61,294 nucleotides of DNA from an uncultured Bacteroidota bacterium (GTDB taxonomy: Bacteria; Bacteroidota; Bacteroidia; Flavobacteriales; Flavobacteriaceae). This document shows, in pieces, positions 1 through 11,420 of this stretch. The stretch spans positions 1-61,294 of the forward strand of contig CABXRK010000004.1 of NCBI GenBank assembly GCA_902514625.1, written 5' to 3'. Under the pieces are notes generated by a model, which made no database searches, was not told the DNA's origin, and saw nothing but the letters and a program-made list of their open reading frames with translations. Position numbers and translations under genes: made by a program. Positions within the stretch are counted from its first letter, which is position 1, and the number at the start of each line of letters is the position of its first letter.

Positions 1-1204
1 TTTAGAATTAATCTGATCAACTTCAGGGCGAAGAGCCTTCATTTTTACTTGGGAAACATAGGATTTGTAAGTTACAGGAGACATAGCTAATCTAACGAGA
101 ATAGTCATAACTATAATAGAAATACCATAAGGGAAAAAAGAGCTTAAAAAATTAAAAAGTTTTATAAAAACATATTTATTAATCCATCCGAAAATTCCCC
201 ATCCAAAATAAATCGAATCTTCAATTCCTAAATCATAAGATTTTAAAACTTCATATTCAGAAGGTCCAAAGTACCATTTGAATTTTAAATTAATCTCATT
301 AGGATTCTGAAATTCAAAATCAGTAAAATACTTCTTAGTGAAAAGCTGATTTTTATCTTCAGAAGCAACTAAATTATCTGATTTAAAATTTACTTTTTTT
401 ATTTGTTTTTCTGGAATTAATATTGAATTAAAAAAATGTTGCTTATACCCTATCCAATTAATTTCATTAACCTCTTCATCATCAGAACTAGTGCTTGACA
501 AGTAAGACATTTTATTATCCTCATAACCATAAGTTAATTCAGTATAGCGATTTTCATATTCAACACTTTTAGAGTTTCTAAAACACTTAAGATTCCAATT
601 CAATTTTATAGACTCTCGACTGTTCAAAATTGATTTAAAACCACCCGATTCAATTTTAAAGTTTATCATAAAATCATCTGGCTGAAATTCATAAATCAGT
701 GCTAAATATTTATCATTAGATAATGAGGCTTTCATTGTCAATACTTGTTTTGAATTTTTTCTACTAAATATTGGTTTGAAATAAAAATCGGAAGAATTAA
801 AAACTCTCCCATCAATTGAAGTAAACTGTATGTTAAAATCATGATTATCATTAATTATATACAAAGAGTCTCCTTTATGATTTGTAAAATCTTTAAGTTT
901 TAACTCATTTATCATTCCCCCTTTAGATTGAACTTTTAAAATCATTTTTCCATTTTCAATCAAAATTGGTTTTGAGTTAATTTCTTCTTCAAAAAAGACT
1001 TCTGAACTCTCCAAAATCCTGAATTTTTTCAAATGGCTTGACAGTTTTATTATTAACAGGAGATTGAATAGGGACATTTAAGCTATTTTCTACTTTACTA
1101 TTTTCATCTGTTATAGGTTTTTGATCATAAAGCATCCAGGTCAAAATAATTGCAATTAAAATAAAACCAATAAACTGATAAGGATCAAACTTATTTTCTT
1201 CCAT
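1..1204 (-). pseudogene. yidC: Membrane protein insertase YidC, partial (3' end beyond window) and frameshifted near 991-996
   Basis: N-terminal ORF 989..1204 (MEENKFDPYQFIGFILIAIILTWMLYDQKP) resembles the Bacteroidetes YidC N-terminus. The continuation (EEEINSKPILIENGKMILKVQSKGGMINELKLKDF...) is in another frame and runs off the window start. Confidence 0.75.
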
Positions 1205-1218
1205 ACTAATAAATTCAA

Positions 1219-2848
<1,630 letters not shown>

Positions 2849-2878
2849 TTATCATAATAATACATACTTTTCCGGACT

Positions 2879-2886
2879 CAAAAATA
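2879..2886 (-). promoter_or_regulatory. Candidate Bacteroidetes -7 box (TATTTTTG, matches TAnnTTTG) for pyrG
   Basis: Minus-strand TATTTTTG about 40 nt upstream of the pyrG start. Confidence 0.4.
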
Positions 2887-2913
2887 CAAAAACTATTATT
2901 ACTTATTAATAAA

Positions 2914-4668
2914 CTATTCTAATTTATTAATTTCTTTAACTGAATAATCAATATGTTTAAGTAAGTAAAAAGATCTATTTATATAACCTCCATAACCGTC
3001 TTGTAAGTAATCAAATCTATTTTCAAGATATTCAGTTTCCCCTACTTCTATGTTAATCATTCTATTCAAATAAGCTAATCTTAAAAGAATATCTAAAGTT
3101 ACATCAAATCCCCTTTTGACTTCTTTATTAGGGAGTTTATAAAATTCATTTAAATACTCCTCTTCAAACTTTTTTGTTTCATCATCTTCTCTTATTATTG
3201 ATCCGTTTGTATATGAAAAATTAATATTCCCTAAATGTTTTCTAGAAATATTAATATTATCATAAACATTTGATCTATAAGTCGTAAATAACTCTATATC
3301 TCTTTCATTAGAAATCTGCGAATTTAATAAAGAGGTTACATTTGCAATTAAAGATAAATTTTGAGACTCAAATATAACTTTATTAGGCAAAGAATCAATT
3401 AATAAAGAATCAACCAATTCAGTAGACATATATCCTCCTTTTTCAGGTCTAATTATTTGAGAATAAGGAAATCTATCTTTTAATTCTTGCTCAATTTTCC
3501 TATTTAAAGAATCAGAGATTATAACAACATTTTGAGTTGTATCAATTATCTTTTCAAGATACTTTATCATTTGTAATCTTAAAATTTTTTCATTTGTTAC
3601 AGATTGAAAGACATTAGGCGCAGAATTTACAGGCTTTGAAGAAAGAGGAGCAACCATTGGAATATTTTTAAAATACTGACTTTTAGATACGTAATTAAAA
3701 TTTGAAGGAATTAAAGGCCCAATTACCACATCATAAAATTGATTTTTTTTTAAGGAAATTATTTTATTAAGATGGCTTATACTATTTCGAGTATCAATAA
3801 ATTCAATCTCAGTTTCTATCCCATAAGAATTGGCTTTTTTAGAAGCCATAATAACTCCAGAATAAAAATCTAATGAAATTGAATGAAGATTCCTTTTAGA
3901 TAAAATCATTTTTGTTTTAATCAATGAATCTATTTCTAAATCATTAAGTTTAAAAGGCAGCATTACCGCCAATTTAAGTTTTACACCAGGAATAATAGAA
4001 TCCTTAAGACTAACTCTTTCTGTTAAAAAATTATTTTCATTATTAAATTTTTTATAACTCAGTAGTCGAATTTTAAGAATCATCCCCTCTTTTAAACCCT
4101 GAGTTTTTAAAATCGGATTCAATTCAATTAGTTTTTCTTCTGAAATTCCAGTTTTTCTTTCTATACTATAAATACCCTCTCTGGGTTTAACTTTATAATA
4201 ATTATAATTTTCCTCAATAATATTTTGAGAAAAAAGTTTAGGAACTTTGATTTTTTGTCCTGCTTTCAAACTATTTTTTTTTAAAATAGGATTTAATTTT
4301 TCAAGAGAATCAATAGTAATGCCGTATTTATATGCTATACGCCACTTAGTCTCTTTTTGTGGGACTTCATAAAAAGAAATCAAATCATTAATCAAATTAT
4401 CCTCATTATTTTTTTTCTTATAAAAAACCGGGATTTTAATTATCATTTTTCTCTTTAAACCTAAATTGATTAAAATTGGATTATATGATTTAATCTCATC
4501 AATTGAAACATTATATTTTTTAGATAAAGAGAAAAGTGTTTCTCTTTTTTTAATCTTATGATCAATAAAAGAAACTGAATCTACTTGAGCATAAATAAAA
4601 ATTGATGATAACAAATAAATTATTATAAAATTTTTCATTATTAAATCTATTAAAAAAATCACTCCCAT
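2914..4668 (-). CDS. LysM repeat + periplasmic-binding (PBP1-like) domain protein; true start probably the MKNFIIIY methionine
   Basis: Three LysM-like repeats ([71 protein letters not shown]) followed by a PBP1-like region. Confidence 0.8.
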   Translation of the reverse strand: MGVIFLIDLIMKNFIIIYLLSSIFIYAQVDSVSFIDHKIKKRETLFSLSKKYNVSIDEIKSYNPILINLGLKRKMIIKIPVFYKKKNNEDNLINDLISFYEVPQKETKWRIAYKYGITIDSLEKLNPILKKNSLKAGQKIKVPKLFSQNIIEENYNYYKVKPREGIYSIERKTGISEEKLIELNPILKTQGLKEGMILKIRLLSYKKFNNENNFLTERVSLKDSIIPGVKLKLAVMLPFKLNDLEIDSLIKTKMILSKRNLHSISLDFYSGVIMASKKANSYGIETEIEFIDTRNSISHLNKIISLKKNQFYDVVIGPLIPSNFNYVSKSQYFKNIPMVAPLSSKPVNSAPNVFQSVTNEKILRLQMIKYLEKIIDTTQNVVIISDSLNRKIEQELKDRFPYSQIIRPEKGGYMSTELVDSLLIDSLPNKVIFESQNLSLIANVTSLLNSQISNERDIELFTTYRSNVYDNINISRKHLGNINFSYTNGSIIREDDETKKFEEEYLNEFYKLPNKEVKRGFDVTLDILLRLAYLNRMINIEVGETEYLENRFDYLQDGYGGYINRSFYLLKHIDYSVKEINKLE

Positions 4669-6188
4669 TCAATTGTAGCAGGGGGTTTAGAACTTATATC
4701 ATAAACAACTCTATTAACACCCTTGACCTTATTAATTATTCTATTTGATATTTTTTGCAAAAAATCATAAGGCAAATCCACCCAGTCTGCTGTCATTCCA
4801 TCAGTTGAAGTGACTGCTCTTAAAACAATACATTTTTCATATGTTCTTTCATCTCCCATTACACCAACACTATCTACTGGTAATAAAATGGCTCCAGCTT
4901 GCCAAATCGAATTATACAAATTTGACAACTTTAATTCTTCAATAAAAATATAGTCAACTTCTTGCAATAAATTAACCTTTTCTTTAGTGACTTCTCCTAA
5001 GATTCTTATTGCTAAACCTGGACCAGGAAAAGGGTGCCTTCCAATTATTTCCGATCTAATTCCAAGACTTAAACCAACTTTTCTCACCTCATCTTTAAAC
5101 AACATCCTCATTGGCTCAATTGTTTTAAGCTTCATGAAATCAGGTAGACCTCCAACATTATGATGAGATTTAATTGTAGCTGAAGGTCCTTTTACGGATA
5201 CTGATTCAATCACATCTGGATAAATAGTTCCTTGAGCTAACCATTTAGCCCCCTTGATTAAACTAGCTTCGTGATCAAAAACATCAATAAAAGTTTTACC
5301 AATAACTTTCCTTTTTTGTTCAGGATCAAAAATACCTTTTAGTTTATCTAAAAATAGATTTGAAGCATCAACTCCCTTTACTTTTAAACCGATATCTTTA
5401 TATAAACTTAAAACATCTAAATACTCATTTTTTCTTAATAATCCATTATTAACAAAAATACAATTCAATCTTTCTCCTATTGCCTTTTTCATTAAAACTG
5501 CTGCAACAGTAGAATCAACTCCTCCTGAAAGTCCCATTATAACCTTTTCTGTCTTTACAAGACTCTTAATTTTTTTAATTGAGTTGTCAACAAAAGAATC
5601 TGGAGTCCAATTCTGATTAAATTTTAAAATTTTTACCAAAAAATTATAAATAATTTTTTTTCCATCTGAAGTATGATATACCTCTGGATGAAATTGGATA
5701 GAATAAGTAAATTCATTATCAAATTTATAAGCTGCATTTTTTACATCCTTTGTGCTAGCTAAAAGAGTAGAATTTTCTGGAAGGGCCTCTATTGTATCTG
5801 AATGACTCATCCATACTTGACTTCCTTCAGCGATAGAATCAAAAAAAGGTTCATTTTTTCTTATAAATGATAAATTTGCTCTACCATATTCCCTGTTATT
5901 TGATGAACTAACCTTTCCTCCTAAATTATAAGCCATATACTGAGCACCATAACATACGGCCAAAATAGGTATTTTACCTTTAATACTATTAAGATTAAGT
6001 TGAGGAGCATCATCAGATTTTACAGAAAATGGAGACCCTGATAAAATAATAGCGTTAAATGAAAGAATTTCATTAGGCAAGTTATTATAAGGATAAATCT
6101 CACAGAAAATAAAAAGTTCCCTAACTCTTCTTGCAATTAATTGAGTATACTGAGAACCAAAATCTATTATTAAAACCTTTTCTTGCAT
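4659..6188 (-). CDS. guaA: GMP synthase (glutamine-hydrolysing); start set at the ATG at 6188 rather than the upstream TTG
   Basis: [24 protein letters not shown]...[18 protein letters not shown]...[20 protein letters not shown]...KPPATIEWE. Confidence 0.97.
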   Translation of the reverse strand: MQEKVLIIDFGSQYTQLIARRVRELFIFCEIYPYNNLPNEILSFNAIILSGSPFSVKSDDAPQLNLNSIKGKIPILAVCYGAQYMAYNLGGKVSSSNNREYGRANLSFIRKNEPFFDSIAEGSQVWMSHSDTIEALPENSTLLASTKDVKNAAYKFDNEFTYSIQFHPEVYHTSDGKKIIYNFLVKILKFNQNWTPDSFVDNSIKKIKSLVKTEKVIMGLSGGVDSTVAAVLMKKAIGERLNCIFVNNGLLRKNEYLDVLSLYKDIGLKVKGVDASNLFLDKLKGIFDPEQKRKVIGKTFIDVFDHEASLIKGAKWLAQGTIYPDVIESVSVKGPSATIKSHHNVGGLPDFMKLKTIEPMRMLFKDEVRKVGLSLGIRSEIIGRHPFPGPGLAIRILGEVTKEKVNLLQEVDYIFIEELKLSNLYNSIWQAGAILLPVDSVGVMGDERTYEKCIVLRAVTSTDGMTADWVDLPYDFLQKISNRIINKVKGVNRVVYDISSKPPATIEWE

Positions 6189-6191
6189 GGA

Positions 6192-6199
6192 CAAAAATA
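6192..6199 (-). promoter_or_regulatory. Candidate -7 box (TATTTTTG) directly upstream of the guaA ATG
   Basis: Minus strand TATTTTTGTCCATGCAAGAA; motif TAnnTTTG is 3 nt before the ATG. Confidence 0.4.
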
Positions 6200-6249
6200 C
6201 AATTTAAATTTACTATCAATAAAGAAGATATTTTTTTTATATAAAAAAT

Positions 6250-7863
6250 CTATTCTTCAAATTCAATTACATCAAATTCATTAGATAAAGGATCAAAATA
6301 ATCTATTAAATTCTGAATGAATTTTTCTCCATATAACTCATAAAAAAAAGTAAAATTCACTACTCTTTCCTGCAATTCACCGTTGGGAAAAATATCCTCA
6401 TAAACTAATTTTAATCTCTCAACATGATCAGAAAGTTTCTTTTTTTGAGCTTTAATTAATCGTTTCTCTAAATAATCTATACCCTTTTTCTGTTTTACTA
6501 ACTGAGCTTCAACTGCTCCTTTAAAAGATTTGTCTGTCTTTAATACTAATCCTTGTAAATATTTAAACTGGTTTTCGAGACTTTCTTTTAAAAAAGACAA
6601 ATCCAAATCTAAATCACTGATTTGACGAATTTTTTTATCTATTAAACTATCTTTATTTAAAAAAAAGTCATTATATCCTAAATTTAATTTATTTATTTTT
6701 TTTGCTGTCTTTGAATTTAATAGTAAAGCAGAATTTCTATTCAATATTATTGGAAAAATAATTTTTTGAGAATCAAAATAAAGTTTCAACTCTAACCAAT
6801 AAGACAACTCAGTCGATCCTCCAATATAGCATATGTTTGGCAGTATTACTTCCTGATATAGAGGGCGCATTAAAACGTTAGGGGAAAATTTTTCTGGATA
6901 TTTTTTTATATTATTCAAGATTTCATTCTTAGAATATTTTAAATCCGTTTTATCTAATATAAATCCATCTTTATTTTTTATAATTCTTTTTCTACCTTGC
7001 TCTAGCAAAAAAAATAAATTTATATCTCTAGGATTTACTTGAGCATCGTACTTATGATTATATTTTTTTTTAATTAAATCATTTGTTTTATCAACCGATA
7101 TTTTACAAGTACACAAATTAATTTCATTTTTAAGATATGGAATAAATAATTCTTTAAGTTTTTTTTCATTAGGATCAAGAACTACCAAACCATAATCTCC
7201 AAAAATTTCATTTACAATAGCTCTAGTTGCATTAGATAAATTATTAGAGGATAAATAACTTTTTTCAACTAATTCTTTTATTTTTTTACTATTAGGTGAT
7301 TGTCCTAAATTATTAAAATACAAATCAAAAACCTCTTTTAAGCCAACTAAAGAAAAATCACCTACAGAACCAGCATTCTCTCGTTCCCATTTAAAATTAA
7401 TTCCTTTAAAATTAAAATTACTTATTTCATCAAAATCATGATCTTCAGTTGCCATCCAATAAATAGGAACAAAATTATACTGAGGATAAGTTTTTGCTAA
7501 AACTTTGCACAAATTAATTGCACTAATAATTTTGTAGATAAAATACATTGGACCAGTAAGAATATTTAACTGATGAGCAGTTGTGATTACAAAAGTTTTA
7601 GGAGAAGCTATAGCTTCAATATTATTTTTAACGTCCTTACTTAAATTATTTATTCTTTTATATTGTTGTTTTAATATTTTAAATAAAATCTTTCTGCTAT
7701 TTTCAGGATATTCAATAGATTTATCCTTTATTTGATCCAAAAAACTTTTCAAAGTTGGATTTCTACCATAAAATTCCTTTAAATTATTTTCTCCTTCAAT
7801 ATAATCACAAATAAAATCTGAAAAAAAACTTGTATCTCTATAAGAAAACCTATACCCTTTCAT
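6250..7863 (-). CDS. bshC: Bacillithiol biosynthesis cysteine-adding enzyme BshC
   Basis: TTAHQLNILTGPMYFIYKIISAINLCKVLAKTYPQYNFVPIYWMATEDHDFDEISNF is characteristic of BshC. Confidence 0.92.
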   Translation of the reverse strand: MKGYRFSYRDTSFFSDFICDYIEGENNLKEFYGRNPTLKSFLDQIKDKSIEYPENSRKILFKILKQQYKRINNLSKDVKNNIEAIASPKTFVITTAHQLNILTGPMYFIYKIISAINLCKVLAKTYPQYNFVPIYWMATEDHDFDEISNFNFKGINFKWERENAGSVGDFSLVGLKEVFDLYFNNLGQSPNSKKIKELVEKSYLSSNNLSNATRAIVNEIFGDYGLVVLDPNEKKLKELFIPYLKNEINLCTCKISVDKTNDLIKKKYNHKYDAQVNPRDINLFFLLEQGRKRIIKNKDGFILDKTDLKYSKNEILNNIKKYPEKFSPNVLMRPLYQEVILPNICYIGGSTELSYWLELKLYFDSQKIIFPIILNRNSALLLNSKTAKKINKLNLGYNDFFLNKDSLIDKKIRQISDLDLDLSFLKESLENQFKYLQGLVLKTDKSFKGAVEAQLVKQKKGIDYLEKRLIKAQKKKLSDHVERLKLVYEDIFPNGELQERVVNFTFFYELYGEKFIQNLIDYFDPLSNEFDVIEFEE

Positions 7864-7921
7864 TATTAATTCTTAAATCTCATTTTTACATTTCAAATTA
7901 AAACAACTCAAAATTATAATT

Positions 7922-9235
7922 TTAATTAATTATATTATTAGGGATAGCATACAAATCATAATCTGAAGAATCTACTATCTCTAAATTAACAAATTCTCCT
8001 TGTTTCAAATAAAATTTTGAAGCATCCACAAGCACCTCATTATCTACATCTGGGGAATCCATTTCAGTCCTTCCAATAAAATATTCACCTTCTTTTCTAT
8101 CTATGATACATTTAAATGTTTTTCCAATCTTATCTTGATTTAATTCCCTTGATATAAGGCTTTGAATATTCATTATTTCAGACAACCTCCTTTCTTTTTC
8201 TTCATCTGAAACATTATCACTTAATTGATATGCCATTGTATTCTCTTCATGACTATACTTAAAACAACCAACACGATCAAATCTCATCTTAACTATCCAT
8301 CTTTTTAAAGCTTCAAAATCTTCAACAGTTTCTCCAGGATAACCAACAATAAATGTTGTTCTCAAACAAATTTCCGGAACGATTTTTCGGAAATTATTAA
8401 TTAATTCTATTGTTTTCTTTTTCGTTATTCCTCTCTTCATTGATTTTAAAATTGGATCAGAAATATGCTGTAATGGAATATCTAAATAATTACAAATTTT
8501 AGGTTCTCGTCTCATTAATTCTAATACATCTAAAGGAAATCCTGTTGGAAATCCATAATGTAATCTTATCCATTCAATCCCATTAATTTTAACCAACTCT
8601 TCAAGTAATTTCTTAAGGTTTCTTTTTTTATAAAGATCTAAACCGTAAAAAGTAATATCTTGAGCTACTAGAATTAATTCTTTTACTCCATTTTTTGCAA
8701 GTAACTTTGATTCTAAAACAATATCTTCGATAGTTCTTGATTTATGTTTACCTCTCATTAATGGAATTGCACAAAAAGAACACGGTCTATTGCATCCTTC
8801 TGAAATTTTCAAATAAGCATAATTTTTTGGTGTACTTCTTATCCTCTCCCCTAATAATTCATGTCTATAATCAGCTCCTAAGGCTTCAAGAAGACTAGGT
8901 AATTCAGTTGTTCCAAAAAATTGATCAACTTCAGGAATTTCTTTAATTAAATCCTGTTTATAACGTTCACTTAGACAACCCGTAACAAATACTTTGTCAA
9001 TTTTACCATTTTGCTTAAGTTTTATATTTTTCAATATAGTATTTATAGATTCTTCTTTAGCATTTTGAATAAAACCACAAGTATTTACAACAACAATGTT
9101 ACCCTCTTTTTCATGAACCACTTTCTTTCCATTAGCTTTCAATTGACCCATTATCACTTCAGAATCGTAAATATTCTTAGAACAACCTAATGTAATTACA
9201 TTAATTATATTTTTTTTTGAGCTTTTTGTTCTCAT
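7922..9235 (-). CDS. rimO: Ribosomal protein S12 methylthiotransferase RimO
   Basis: Radical SAM CxxxCxxC motif (ISEGCNRPCSFCAIPLMRGKHKSR), MTTase N-terminus (VITLGCSKNIYDSEVIMGQL). Confidence 0.95.
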   Translation of the reverse strand: MRTKSSKKNIINVITLGCSKNIYDSEVIMGQLKANGKKVVHEKEGNIVVVNTCGFIQNAKEESINTILKNIKLKQNGKIDKVFVTGCLSERYKQDLIKEIPEVDQFFGTTELPSLLEALGADYRHELLGERIRSTPKNYAYLKISEGCNRPCSFCAIPLMRGKHKSRTIEDIVLESKLLAKNGVKELILVAQDITFYGLDLYKKRNLKKLLEELVKINGIEWIRLHYGFPTGFPLDVLELMRREPKICNYLDIPLQHISDPILKSMKRGITKKKTIELINNFRKIVPEICLRTTFIVGYPGETVEDFEALKRWIVKMRFDRVGCFKYSHEENTMAYQLSDNVSDEEKERRLSEIMNIQSLISRELNQDKIGKTFKCIIDRKEGEYFIGRTEMDSPDVDNEVLVDASKFYLKQGEFVNLEIVDSSDYDLYAIPNNIIN

Positions 9236-9252
9236 GAAATAACAAATTCTTA

Positions 9253-10521
9253 CTAATTATTAAAAAATGAATCTATAAACTCTTCCTTATTAAAAACTTG
9301 AAGGTCATCAATTGATTCACCAATTCCAATATACTTAACTGGTATTTTAAATTCATCTGACACACCTAGAACAACTCCCCCTTTTGAAGTTCCATCTAAT
9401 TTTGTGATAGCAAGAGCATTAACATCAGTCGCAGCCGTAAACTGTTTAGCTTGCTCAAATGCATTTTGACCTGTTGAACCATCTAAAACAAGAAGAACTT
9501 CGTGTGGGGCATTAGGAATAACCTTATCCATAACCCTTTTTATTTTTGAAAGTTCATTCATAAGGTTTACTTTATTATGTAACCTTCCAGCAGTATCGAT
9601 TATAACAATATCTTTATTGCTAGATTTAGCAGATTGTAAAGTGTCAAATGCAACCGAAGCAGGATCACTCCCTAAATCTTGACTAACAATAGGGACATTA
9701 ACTCTCTCAGCCCATATTTTAAGTTGATCTATAGCTGCAGCTCGAAAAGTATCTGAGGCTCCTAAAATTACTTGTTTTTGTTCTTTTTTAAATTTATGTG
9801 CCAGCTTTCCTATTGTTGTTGTTTTACCGACACCATTAACCCCAACAACCATAATAACATATGGATTCTTAAAATCATGATTATTAGGATAGAAATTATT
9901 TGTATCTGACTGTTTTAATAAAAGGGTTATAATCTCTTCACGTAACATTTTCATTAATTGATCAGTGCCTAAATATTTATCCTTAGAAACTCTTGTCTCA
10001 AGTGCTTCAATAATTTTTATAGTTGTTTTAACTCCAACATCAGATGTTATAAGGACTTCTTCTAGATTATCTAAAACATCATTATCTACTTTATTTTTAC
10101 CAAGGATAGCATTGCCTAACTTTGCAAAAAAAGATTTTCTTGTTTTCTCTAAACCCTTTTCTAATTTTTTCTTAGTATCAAAAGATTCCTGCTTTGATAT
10201 AAAATCTGATTTTTTCTTTAATTGTGAAGATTGCTTTTGTCTAAAATCAGACTCTGTTTCAGGATTTTTCTTGGGCTCTAAAGATTTTTTTTTCTTAAGG
10301 ATTGCCTTTAATTCAGTCTTTTTCTTAGGCACTAAAGACTTTTTTTCCTTAAGCATTGGCTTTAATTCGGTCTTTTTCTTGGACTCTAAAGACTTTTTTT
10401 TCTTAAGGGCAGGCTTTATGGGTTTAACTTCAGTTAAAATTTTTTTTTCTTTCTCTTTTAGAGTTTCTTTTTTGTTTCTTTTCCCTTTAAAAAAAGAAGT
10501 TATTGATTTTAATATTCCCAT
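9253..10521 (-). CDS. ftsY: Signal recognition particle receptor FtsY with repetitive Lys-rich N-terminal extension
   Basis: NG-domain motifs GVNGVGKTTTIGKLAHKF, DTFRAAAIDQLKIW, IIDTAGRLHNKVNLMNEL, TKLDGTSKGGVVLGV. Confidence 0.96.
   Translation of the reverse strand: MGILKSITSFFKGKRNKKETLKEKEKKILTEVKPIKPALKKKKSLESKKKTELKPMLKEKKSLVPKKKTELKAILKKKKSLEPKKNPETESDFRQKQSSQLKKKSDFISKQESFDTKKKLEKGLEKTRKSFFAKLGNAILGKNKVDNDVLDNLEEVLITSDVGVKTTIKIIEALETRVSKDKYLGTDQLMKMLREEIITLLLKQSDTNNFYPNNHDFKNPYVIMVVGVNGVGKTTTIGKLAHKFKKEQKQVILGASDTFRAAAIDQLKIWAERVNVPIVSQDLGSDPASVAFDTLQSAKSSNKDIVIIDTAGRLHNKVNLMNELSKIKRVMDKVIPNAPHEVLLVLDGSTGQNAFEQAKQFTAATDVNALAITKLDGTSKGGVVLGVSDEFKIPVKYIGIGESIDDLQVFNKEEFIDSFFNN
10266..10422 (-). 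repeat. About 54-bp tandem repeat inside ftsY (about 3 degenerate copies)
   Basis: Protein repeats LKKKKSLESKKKTELKPM / LKEKKSLVPKKKTELKAI / LKKKKSLEPKKNPETES (18 aa period). Confidence 0.85.
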
Positions 10522-10533
10522 TTAATTATAAAT

Positions 10534-10560
10534 AAAAAAAGCTACTATAAAAGTAGCTTA
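10534..10560 (-). terminator. Rho-independent terminator/attenuator between the DUF4295-like gene and ftsY
   Basis: Minus strand AAGCTAC-TTTTATA-GTAGCTTTTTTTATT, hairpin followed by T-run. Confidence 0.75.
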
Positions 10561-10589
10561 TATTTCTTTAAATTTAAAAAAACAATAAA

Positions 10590-10877
10590 TTATTCAAGAG
10601 TTTCATCTGTCAATGCCTCAGCTGCAGGAGCTTCCTCTTTAGGTGCCTCAGCTGCAGGAGCTTCCTCTTTAGGTGCCTCAGCTGCAGGAGCTTCCTCTTT
10701 TAAAACAACTTCTTCTAGAAATCCCTCCTGTTTTTTTAACCAAAAATTTACTTGATCAGGTGATATGATAGTCTCAACAAAAGAATAATTTAAAGAATCA
10801 TTTTTTTTAACCATCTTAATAACTTTGGTTAATCTTTTTGAACCACTCGTTAAAGAAGCAACAGATTTTTTAGCCAT
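10590..10877 (-). CDS. DUF4295-family protein (bL38-type candidate ribosomal protein of Bacteroidetes) with repetitive acidic/Ala/Pro C-terminal tail
   Basis: MAKKSVASLTSGSKRLTKVIKMVKKNDSLNYSFVETIISPDQVNFWLKK core next to rpmG/rpmB; tail EEAPAAEAPKEEAPAAEAPKEEAPAAEALTDETLE. Confidence 0.85.
   Translation of the reverse strand: MAKKSVASLTSGSKRLTKVIKMVKKNDSLNYSFVETIISPDQVNFWLKKQEGFLEEVVLKEEAPAAEAPKEEAPAAEAPKEEAPAAEALTDETLE
10615..10700 (-). repeat. 30-bp tandem repeat, about 2.9 perfect copies, inside the DUF4295-like gene
   Basis: Plus-strand unit gcctcagctgcaggagcttcctctttaggt at 10615, 10645 and 10675 (partial). Confidence 0.97.
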
Positions 10878-10879
10878 AA

Positions 10880-11062
10880 TTATTTAATTTCTTTATGAAG
10901 TGTCATCTTTTTAAGAATAGGATTAAATTTTTTGATTTCTAATCTATCAGGTGAATTTTTTTTATTCTTAGTTGTTATATACCTAGAAGTTCCTGATTTT
11001 CCAGAATTTTTATGTTCAGTACATTCTAAAATAACTTGAACTCTATTACCTTTTTTTGCCAT
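10880..11062 (-). CDS. rpmG: 50S ribosomal protein L33
   Basis: [60 protein letters not shown]. Confidence 0.97.
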   Translation of the reverse strand: MAKKGNRVQVILECTEHKNSGKSGTSRYITTKNKKNSPDRLEIKKFNPILKKMTLHKEIK

Positions 11063-11074
11063 TATCTAATAATT

Positions 11075-11308
11075 TTAAAGCAAACCTTGTTTTTTTGCCT
11101 CACTTAAAACTGCTGAAATACCATTTTTGTTAATAGTTTTCAAAACTCTAGAAGAAACTTTTAATTTAATCCATTTATCTTCTTCTGGAATATAAAATCT
11201 CTTATTAATTAAATTAACCTCAAATCTTCTTTTTGTTTTATTTACCGCTTTAGACACATTATTACCAAACATAGCCCTTTTACCACTAATCTGACAAGTT
11301 CTAGACAT
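11075..11308 (-). CDS. rpmB: 50S ribosomal protein L28
   Basis: MSRTCQISGKRAMFGNNVSKAVNKTKRRFEVNLINKRFYIPEEDKW. Confidence 0.97.
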   Translation of the reverse strand: MSRTCQISGKRAMFGNNVSKAVNKTKRRFEVNLINKRFYIPEEDKWIKLKVSSRVLKTINKNGISAVLSEAKKQGLL

Positions 11309-11344
11309 GAAAAAAATATTTAATATTAATATAATTTAAGTCTG

Positions 11345-11352
11345 CAAATTTA
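11345..11352 (-). promoter_or_regulatory. Candidate -7 box (TAAATTTG) for the rpmB operon
   Basis: Minus-strand TAAATTTGC, about 37 nt upstream of the rpmB ATG. Confidence 0.4.
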
Positions 11353-11420
11353 GTTTTTTTTAAATAGATTCAAAAAAAATGATATGATTTTAATTTTTTT
11401 AATTAAAATCAATAAAATTT

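Noticed and set aside
9965-10525. 186-aa plus-strand ORF antisense to ftsY
   Set aside because: Phe/Ser-rich translation of the antisense of Lys/Glu-rich FtsY repeats; a composition artefact.
10266-10700. Possible CRISPR-like array from regular repeats in ftsY/DUF4295
   Set aside because: Repeats are contiguous, in frame and lack spacers; they are protein-coding tandem repeats.
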